From Plectranthus barbatus (taxonomy: Eukaryota; Streptophyta; Magnoliopsida; Lamiales; Lamiaceae): a stretch of 64,000 nt of DNA. The stretch covers positions 1,260,051 to 1,324,050 of the forward strand of contig JAPKLW010000019.1 of the NCBI GenBank assembly GCA_026898455.1, written 5' to 3'. The notes beneath the pieces are model-generated. The model did no database searches. It saw only the letters and a program-made list of their open reading frames with translations, and was not told where the DNA came from. Positions 56,204 through 64,000 of this stretch are shown here, piece by piece. Within the stretch, counting starts at the first letter, position 1; each line of letters starts with the position of its first letter. A program made the position numbers and the translations under genes.

Positions 56204-57543
56204 TGTTGGGAAAATATTCCTGAATTACCCTTAGGAGCACAATTTAAAAGGTTTTGTTGGATCAAACCTTAGTAGAAGGTCGATCATTGTTGAACCTTAG
56301 CATAGCTTACCAACTTATGTAATGTCCTGTATAGGGTAAAAATCGAGTTGTAATAGAACAGGCTGCTTGGAAGAATCTCAGCAGACATTAGAGAAACAAG
56401 AAAGAAGAAGAAAACTAGTGATAGCAGAATGCTGAGGAGTCAGCATCTGATAACACGTCACCAACTGCTAAAGGTGTTAGCAATCCGAAGCCACAGAAGC
56501 AGAAGAACATTTGTTGTGCATCAAGTCCAGGAGTATGCTGAAAGATATTCAGCATCCCGTTCCAGTAAGGGTACAACAAAGCAAAAATCAACAACTGCTA
56601 CACCGCTATTCTGACCAACACGCGAGGATTAGACCTGTCAGAAGTAGGACGGAAAAGCCTATACGGAGACAGAAAAGTTGGTAAAAAGCTACCTGCATTT
56701 AAGAGGAAAGATCCGTTGTGTCTAAACGGATCTGACGACTCATCTTCGAGAAAAACAACTATAAAAGGGAAGTCAAAGGAAGATGCAGGAGCTGCTCACT
56801 CTCTAACGCAAACACACGTACAAAAGTTTCCAAAAATAGACAAAAGCCTTGAGAGCAGTTCAGTTGAAAGGCATAATACCGAGATATCGAAAAGCCTTCA
56901 ACGTCTTGAGTGTTCCACCACACATCTGACACTCATCTGAGAAATTCTTGAAGCGATTCAAGAATCTTCAATCATTAGGATCACTTTTGTTATAGAAAGT
57001 ATGCAGCAGTCAGTTTCTCGAAAGGAAATTGATTAGAATGGGCACTAAAGCCGAGAACAAAGGATAGTTCGGAAGGAACTTTAAAATCTTCCACAGGTTG
57101 TAAAAGCGAGTTTTACGAAGGTGCGCCCTTGACTCAGCTGGAGCCACACCTGAAAGGTTCGGAGTATCGAAAGATAGCCGTGGGTCAGACAGACCAGACG
57201 TCGGCTGCTTGCTTTACAGAAAAGGCAACTCTTTGTACACCGCATACTTTCTTAGTGAAACTCTTAGCGATTCGGCTAAGGAGTGGACGTAGATCATTTG
57301 ATCGAACCACTATAAACCTTGTGTTCTCTTGTTGATTACTGTTTTATTACTTTTGAGCTACGACAACTTTACCTAGCAACGGAGTTGCTAGAATATAACT
57401 GCAAGAAGTAACTTAAGCAAACTTGAATCAATAACCACAAGTCAAGAATAACTCATTTACAAGTAAACGCTAATTTTTATTCCGCTGCACTTCGTGTGTA
57501 TATCTTATTGTTACCACGACGACTCTGATCTCAGGGACCAACA
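56204..57543 (+). repeat. 5' LTR of SIRE-like element SIRE-4
   Basis: Starts TGTTGGGAAAATATTCC and ends TCAGGGACCAACA, 1340 bp, two bases before the primer site. Near 57269-57312 it carries the SIRE block ggctaaggagtggacgtaga and gatcgaaccactataaa (possible TATA). U3 has recurring tcagcat/gctga words (56400-56560). The 3' LTR is outside the window. Confidence 0.92.
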
Positions 57544-57545
57544 AG

Positions 57546-57557
57546 TGGTATCAGAGC
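57546..57557 (+). other. Primer-binding site (initiator tRNA-Met type)
   Basis: TGGTATCAGAGC two bases after the LTR; fixes the LTR end and plus orientation of SIRE-4. Confidence 0.95.
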
Positions 57558-57671
57558 AGGAGGTTGAAAAACCGACTGCTTCTGAGTCGCTTAGGATCTA
57601 GATCCTAGTTTTTCCTTGCGTTTCTTGTATCTGTGTCTTACATAGCTTAGGTAAAGGCAAAAAGAATCAAC

Positions 57672-60069
57672 ATGACGAATCACGCTCTTCCAAAGTACAA
57701 CAAGGATGGTTTTGAAACCTGGAAAAAGAAGGCCATGATCCAGTTGTAAAGCATTCATCGGGAGATGAGGGACATTCTCACAATTGGTCCTATAGAGATC
57801 ATGAAGGTTAACACTGCACCCCCTGCACCCGCTGGTGGTCAACCCAGACCAGAGATGGTGAAGAAACCCTACGAGACCCTACGAGGAATGGACTCTCGAA
57901 GACATGAAGAGAGGCCAGCTGCAGTTTATCGCCATGAAACTAATCATGGATTGTCTACCTCCTCTGATGTCTGACAAAGCTCTGGACTACAACACAACAA
58001 AAGAAATGTGGGAGTACGTCTGTGAAGTTTCTCAGGAGACATAACAAATGAAGCGGAACAAGCTACAAGTCACTGTGGACAAGTACGAATCCATCGCCAT
58101 GGTTCCTGGTGAAACCATTTAGCAGATGGAAGAAAGATTCAACACCATCATAGGAGAACTCAAAAATGTCGGGAAGAAATATGACAAAGGAGAAATGAAC
58201 AACAAAATAATATCCAAGCTCTATCCCAGAAGTGATTGGTTTGTCAAAATGACGAGCCTAAGTGAAAAGGATTTGAGCAACATGTCTACCGCTAAAGTGT
58301 TCTCTCAATTGAAGGAACATGAATTCATCATTCAGCAGTCGAAGAAGAATGAAGTTGCTATAGCACATCCAAGTGCAACGAGTGCTGGAACTCAAGAAGA
58401 CGTAGCATACTTAGTAAAAAAAGACGCAAATAAATGGAAATCTCCTAGGAAACCATTTTATAATCAGGAGAGATCAACACCAACAACGCCAACGAAGGAC
58501 ACTCCATAAACTTCTAACTCAAGCGGTGAAAATCAAAAGATAGACGAGTTGGAAGAACGGATGAAGAAGATACAAAAAATGATCTTGGAAGCAAAGGCAG
58601 AGAAGGATGCTAAGGAAACCTCTATACAACATCCCACTGAGAAAAGGATAAGGACATGCTTTGAATGCAAATCTCCTGATCACTTGAAGCATGATTGTCC
58701 AAAAGTAAGTCCTGAAGAAAGAGAACGGTTGCAGCAAAGATTCGAAAGGTGAGCAGTTCGAGCTGTGACCAAGGCGTTGCTGACGCGGACAGAGGTTCCA
58801 GATATTCCTGACAATGAAGAAGAATATTATCCCACTGATGAGGAAGAAGAAGCCCTAATGGTCTTCATGGCAAGAATCATTGAGGATGAAGAATCATCCG
58901 CTAATGCTGAGCAACCTTCCGAATCGGCCCTAGCAGTCGACAATCAAGAGGTAACATCTATAGCTAACATTTCATGCTCAGCACACACATTTGAATTGGA
59001 GGATTCCTTCTTGGATTCCGAGGAAGATTATCTTACCAAGCTTTCTTTAGAACTTTCAAAGGTATACACCTTGAAAAATGCTATCGTAGAAGATAATTCT
59101 TCACTCAAACAGAAAGTCATAAGTCTGACCGACGAAGTCAAAAGACTAAGGTCCGATAGTGAGGAGCAATCAAGACTTATAACTGAATTTTCTGAACTCT
59201 CTGAAAATTTCAAAAATCTTGAAAAAGAAAATCTGATTTTGAAAAAAAAAGCCAATGAGAAGTGTGTCAGCGCGTATATGACTAGTCAGGATATCTTGAA
59301 TAACCTGATAAGCCAACAGAGACGTCACGGTGACTGATCTGGAATTGGGCATAGTTGTCATGACGAAAATGAAACTTCGAGGCTAAAAAGAAATATCACT
59401 TTTGTTTCTGCCGGAAAAATATTTGGTGATGGCAAAAAGAAGGATACATTAGTTGCTGAATCATCGAATGCTAGGACAAATGCTAAGCAGATCGCTCAGC
59501 AGAATATCAAACAGTCTCCTGGACCCAAGCAGAGTGTCAAGCACTATGCTAGACCTCAGCAAAAGGTCAAGCAGAATGTAAGATTTCAGCAGAGTAACAC
59601 AAGAGATGTTGGATCTCAGCAAAGTTCTCATTGTAAGTCTGCCAAGCAGAACTATTCAGCAAATTCAAGGACAAAGGCTGAGCATCATGTTTCAAATGCT
59701 AGGAAGCCAAATCCTGTCCTTACTCCGGGAAGGCAAATTGAATATCATTCAGTGAAATCCCAAAACCATCATTACACACCACATAGGAGAAACACCTATG
59801 TGAGGCCCGAGTCCAGATACGTGTATCACCAAAGGACGATGAAGGCGAAGAAGCACAACACACAACCACATGCATGCACACATCAAAAGGTTGAGAAGGT
59901 TGACAAAAAGAATCTCAAGGAGAAACTCTTTAAGATTACCAAAATGTGGGTTCCAAAAGTAACAATGACTCAAGCTAATCCTTCAGGATCCGACCGAAAC
60001 GGGGACCTAAATCAACCTAATTATTTTTGCAGGATTAGGATTCAAGTGCGAAGACATCAGGCATGTTAA
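57672..60069 (+). pseudogene. SIRE-4 gag with zinc knuckle and long coiled-coil region
   Basis: ATG at 57672 starts MTNHALPKYNKDGFETWKKK, the usual SIRE gag start. A TAA at 57747 and a 10-bp tandem duplication (57866-57885) put the N-terminal part out of frame. Frame 1 then runs from about 57886 to 60069: the UBN2 core (LDYNTTKEMWEYVCEVS, MEERFNTIIGELKNVGKKYD, IISKLYPRSDWF), stops at 58042, 58120 and 58507, the knuckle CFECKSPDHLKHDC (58660-58701), a stop at 58750, an acidic stretch (NEEEYYPTDEEEEALMVFMA), a heptad-rich coiled coil (about 59040-59250) and, after a TGA at 59335, a basic Gln/Lys/His-rich tail. This long post-knuckle extension is typical of the SIRE lineage. All stops in frame 1 are single-base events. 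Confidence 0.9.
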
Positions 60070-61610
60070 ATGAGTGGATCCTAGACAGTGGTTGTTCGGC
60101 GCACATGATGGGAGACGAAGAATTATTCTCAGACATTCAGAAATCATATGGTCCATCTGTCGTGTTCGGAGATAAAAGTAAAGGCAAAGTACTTGGCAGA
60201 GGATGTATAGAGCGCAATGGACTAAGGATTGTCAATGTTGCTCTCGTATCCAACCTCAAGCATAATTTTCTAAGCATAATTCAACTATGCGAAAATGGGT
60301 ACACAGTATCTTTTATTCATCTAGGTTGTTCTATAGCTGACAATATAACAGGAGAAGTGAAGCTTCGAGGAATTCGGAAAGGTGGTCTTTATGTTGTCGA
60401 TTGGCAAAGTGGCCAACAACATTCATGCTTTCTAGCACTGAGCAAAGAAGAAACCACATGGCTATGGCACAAAAGGTTAAATCGTTTGAATTTCAAAACC
60501 ATTAACCATATTCCCAGAAATGAGCTTGTCGCAGGTCTATCTGATGACATCACATTTCGTAAGGAAGGCGTATGCAAAGCCTGTCAACAAGTGAAGCAGA
60601 CCAAAGCTTCGTTTCATTCCAATCCAGAGAAGAATACCTCAAGCAGGATTCTTGAATTATTGCACATGGACCTATTTGGACCAGTCACTCCACCCTCTGT
60701 AAGTAGAAAGATATATACTCTTGTGGTGGTTGATGACTATTCCAGGTACACATGGGTTCGTCTGCTTAAAGCCAAAGATGAAGTTAAGATCATTCTACCC
60801 GAGTTAATTCTCAAGGAGCATAACAGTAAAGAGGTTACTGTGAAGAGGATCCGATCTGACAATGGAACCAAATTTTGCAATGGAATCCTCATGGATTTCT
60901 GAACGGAAGCTGGTATAAATCATGAGAGGTCCACTGCAAGGACACCTCAGCAGAATGGTCTAGCAGAGAGGAGGAATCGGACGCTGAAAGAAGTAGTGCG
61001 ATCTATGCTAGCCGACGCTGATCTGCCTGCTAAGTATTGGGGAGAAGCGGTGATGACAACCTGTTATACGCAGAACAGAAGTTCCATTAATGGACGATTC
61101 AACAAGACTCCCTACGAAGTATACATTGGTCGTAAGCCTAATTTAGATTATCTACGTGCTTTTGGTACGACATGTTAAATTCATAATAATGGAAAGTCGA
61201 AACTTAACACTTTCTCACCTAAGTCAGATGAGGGTGTACTTCTTGGATATGGTCACCCCACTCACAAAGGTTACAGAGTGTTAAATAAGACGACCGAAAT
61301 TGTGGAAATAACATGCAATGTTATTTTTGATGAATCTACTTTAGTGCGGAGAGCTGTAAAAGAGACGAAGGATATCAATCATGAGACTGATGACGTCAAT
61401 GGTCAATCAATTCTGAATTCTTTCGAGAACTTACGGATTGACCCGACTAAGTCTATGAATGATTGTGATCCACTTCAGACGAGCTCAGCCGGTGATCAAA
61501 CCGCTGACCAGGCCAATGATGCCAATGATCATGCTGAGGCCAATCCTCAAAAGGATATCTTTACTCTGCTAGATGATTCAGATGAGGAAACTTCAAATTC
61601 TCCTACCGCT
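60063..61610 (+). pseudogene. SIRE-4 protease and integrase, almost intact
   Basis: One frame from ATG 60063 to 61610 with two stops (60900-60902 and 61176-61178). Protease: WILDSGCSAHMMGD with the active-site DSG. Integrase zinc-binding region: WLWHKRLNRLNFKTI, where the second His of the usual LGH is lost (LNR), and VCKACQQ. Core: LLHMDLFGPVTPPSVSRKIY, VVDDYSRYTWVRLLKAKDE, RIRSDNGTKFCNG and, after the stop, TPQQNGLAERRNRTLKEVVR; the three catalytic acids are present. Then KTPYEVYIGRKPNLDYLRAF, GVLLGYGHPTHKGYRV and an acidic linker. It overlaps the gag frame by 7 bp in the -1 frame and is cut at 61610 by an Athila-like LTR. Confidence 0.92.
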
Positions 61611-63015
61611 TGATGAGTTCATATTTTCACTCGTTATTGGTTTGATTTATTTTTGTTTTTCATTGCATTTTCATTTGTTTTAGTTATTTTTATTGCATGA
61701 ATCACTCTAGGAGAGTATTGCGCTTGTAGTGGTGTATTTTTGCAGGTTTTAGGTCGAATTCAACGAAATTCTGTTCCGAAAGCAGTGACGTGCAAGAGTA
61801 GCAGTGAAGAATTTCTCCACACAAGGAATTCGGGCTATTGGCACATAGGAATGGATAGAGCTTTGAATTAGCTTTCCAACGCAACTGGAATCGGATCAAT
61901 CGGAGTTTGGGAGAGGAAGTTATGGCCAAAACCGTGAGATCGCGCAGATCGACGTCGACTGGCGAGTGGACACACGCGCGTCGATCGACGCAAGACCCGC
62001 GTCGATCGACGGAGACGTTTCTGGCGAGATTCTGGGCGGATTTCACGTATCTTGGGCGAGATTTGGTCAAAATTGAAGAGATATATTATATTGGAAGCCC
62101 TGAAGACTCAAGATTGAAGATATACTCATTGTAGGACTTGGAGATATAGATATACATCAAATCTAATCCTATTTCCTCTAGGATTTAGCCTTCTAAAGCC
62201 CATACAAACACTATAAATACCCCCCCTAGATTAGTTTATTCAGTGGATTTCACTCCCTATATGAATTTTAATTCATATATCTTTCGCAACCTCAATTTCT
62301 GTAGTTAGGATTTTATTTTATTTTATGCACCTTTGAATTTATGTTTTTATTTTTAATGCAAGTTTATTTCAGTTTAATTATTTCTTTTATTTCTACGGTT
62401 TGAATATTATTTTGAATGCATGTTTAGGATTAATTAATTAGGTTCAGATTCCTGTGTTTATTTCATAATTCTAGATTAATTCAAGGACCGAGAGGTGACG
62501 ATTAATTTAGATGTCTAGCTATTGATAGAAGGACCGAGAGGTGAATATTAATAGTGGGATTAGGAATGCATGATACAATCTACACTATCCAAACAGATGT
62601 ACTAGACTGTTGGAATTGAACTGATTTGCTTATCGGATTGACTAATTTGGTGTACTTTGAGACCGAGCGGAGATAGTCACTAATTAGTAATCTAGGTTAT
62701 ATTTGCCAAACAAGGAAATATAGCATTATTGCAGTATTCCACATGTTAAATTAATTGATTCTTACATGTTATCCATAATAAGATTTCTTCCCTAGGATTT
62801 GTGTTTTGTTTTATTTAATTTAAGTTATATTTTATTTTCTCTGCCTAGTTTAACAAACAAAACCTGATTTTGAAGTACTCAAACAATTAATCTGAAACTG
62901 TGTTTTAGTACATAGGACTATTTCGCATATCTTTTCTCTGTGGGTTCGTCATTCGAGTTATAAATTTATTTGAGCACTATATTTGCAATTAATCTGGTAG
63001 AAATATTAGTGATCA
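61611..63015 (+). mobile_element. Athila-like solo LTR in SIRE-4
   Basis: Starts TGATGAGTTCATATTTTC and ends TATTAGTGATCA, 1405 bp; perfect 5-bp repeat ccgct at 61606-61610 and 63016-63020. It divides the acidic integrase-RT linker of SIRE-4. Shares with the LTR at 13046-14400 the start, gtcgatcgac clusters (61950-62010), ctataaatacc (62211), several gaccgagaggtga segments (62485-62540) and tgtgggttcg near the end. The frame at 61702-62070 on the minus strand has no motif. Confidence 0.9.
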
Positions 63016-63020
63016 CCGCT

Positions 63021-64000
63021 GCTGAAGGAGTAAATGCTGCTGAAGACCATGGCACAGGAGATGCTGAGTTACCAACTGCTGAGATACCTGCTGAAGAAGA
63101 AGGTCCAAATTATGATGTTCCTATAGCAGAAGCTCCAGTTGCTGAAGGAACATCTGCCACGGAGGAACAAATCATCAACACTCTAGAGGGTCCGCAATGT
63201 TTTCTTGCTACCTATCAAGTGAGAAGCCAACTAAAGTTGAGGATGCTTTACGCGATCCAGACTGGGTAAACACTATGCAAGAAGAGTATGCTGAATTCTC
63301 TCGCAATCATGTCTGGGATCTGGTAGATAGACCAGAACATCAGAATGTTATAGGCACCAAATGGGTATTCAAGAATAAGAAGAACGAATCAGGCATGGTG
63401 GTAAAGAATAAAGCACGTCTTGTAGCCAAAGGATACAAACAGTGTGAAGGTATTGACTATGATGAGACATTTGCTCCAGTAGCCAGACTGGAAGCAATCA
63501 GGTTATTCCTTGTTTATGCTGCACACCATGAATTCTCGGTCATGCAAATGGACGTCAAAAGTGCATTCCTTAATGGCGAACTCAAAGAAGAGGTCTATGT
63601 TGAGCAACCCCCCGGGTTTGAGAATGGAAACCAAGTCTATAAGCTGAGAAAAGCCATGTATGGATTGAAGCAAGCACCACAGGCATGGTATGGAACTCTA
63701 TCTAAGTTTCTGCTCGACAATGGTTTCAAAAAGGGAAGGATTGATCAAACACTCTTCCATATTAAAGATAAAGGAAGCATCCTACTTGTGCAAATCTACG
63801 TTGATGATATTATTTTTGGCTCAAAGAATCAAGATCTCTGTGACAAATTTTCCAAGCTGATAATGAGCAACTTTAAATGAGTATGATGGGAAAGATGTCC
63901 TATTTTCTTGGACTTCAAGTTCAACAATCCGATGAAGGAATTTTCATTCACCAAATAAAATACACGCGGGATCTGATTGCTAAGTATTGTCCAGAGAAAA
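63021..64000 (+). pseudogene. SIRE-4 reverse transcriptase, running off the window
   Basis: Frame 63021-63205 holds the acidic linker (NYDVPIAEAPVAEGTSATEE). A frameshift near 63205-63230 leads to the RT frame 63197-63877: DPDWVNTMQEEYAEFSRNHV, GTKWVFKNKKNESGMVVKNK, CEGIDYDETFAPVARLEAIR, MQMDVKSAFLNGELKEEVYV, MYGLKQAPQAWYGTLSKFLL and the intact catalytic box IYVDDIIFGS. A TGA at 63878 follows a one-base frame change; SMMGKMSYFLGLQVQQ and the thumb region continue in the next frame to the window end. RNase H is outside. Confidence 0.92.

Noticed and set aside
59028..59361. Phe/Ser-rich minus-strand frames opposite SIRE-4 gag
   Set aside because: Antisense of the Glu/Lys/Leu coiled-coil codons.

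Overview
The window looks like nuclear DNA of a flowering plant, most likely a dicot, from a gene-poor, repeat-rich (pericentromeric-type) region. I found no intact host gene. Nearly everything assignable belongs to nested LTR retrotransposons. Evidence for a plant: the initiator-tRNA-Met primer site TGGTATCAGAGC after two Copia LTRs, Athila/Tat-type primer sites, chromovirus-like Ty3/Gypsy integrase, SIRE-like Copia gag-pol, and small Mutator-type MITEs. Almost every coding stretch carries stops, frameshifts or deletions. A 10-N gap lies at 20300-20309.

Names used below. CopA: a Copia family with LTRs of about 1.3-1.4 kb, in five copies. CopB: a small Copia element with a 261-bp LTR. SIRE: SIRE/Maximus-like Copia elements with LTRs of 1.3-1.8 kb. 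Gypsy parts: a minus-strand Tat/Athila-like LTR, a chromovirus (Reina-like) integrase, an Athila-like gag-protease element, a Retand/Tat-like LTR with gag start, and a 3.9-kb Tekay-like solo LTR. Lineage names are inferences from primer sites, LTR ends and protein motifs.

Layout. 1-351: tail of a zinc-knuckle protein. 352-4855: CopA-1 (LTR, primer site, leader, gag, remnants). 4856-14400: Gypsy block (minus LTR flanked by primer site and PPT; chromovirus integrase; Athila-like gag and protease joined to a 3' LTR by a large deletion). 14401-31040: CopA-2, an old Copia element, broken by a CopA solo LTR (15835-17246), a SIRE solo LTR (17590-19404) and CopA-3 (19462-28001), whose own LTR holds another SIRE solo LTR (25659-27282). 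The CopA-2 reverse-transcriptase region occurs twice, each time directly after the same 5-bp target site. 31347-34735: minus-strand SIRE LTR with a coiled-coil env-position ORF, cut by CopB (34736-36676). 36677-40930: mostly unassigned AT-rich sequence with a 0.94-kb palindrome and a MITE. 40931-42030: Retand-like LTR and gag start. 42031-56203: two minus-strand CopA-type elements that appear to share one LTR; the left one holds the Tekay-like solo LTR. 56204-64000: plus-strand SIRE element, the best-preserved one, itself hit by an Athila-like solo LTR (61611-63015) and running off the window.

Function. No pathway can be assembled. The genes once formed gag capsid, protease, integrase and reverse transcriptase/RNase H modules of separate retrotransposons. 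Five LTRs sit alone between perfect 5-bp target-site duplications, so LTR-LTR recombination has removed many elements. The least ordinary items are the 0.94-kb palindrome, the coiled-coil env-position ORF, the repeated target-site context at 15830/17247/28002, and the two LTRs that have a 5'-type flank on one side and a 3'-type flank on the other.
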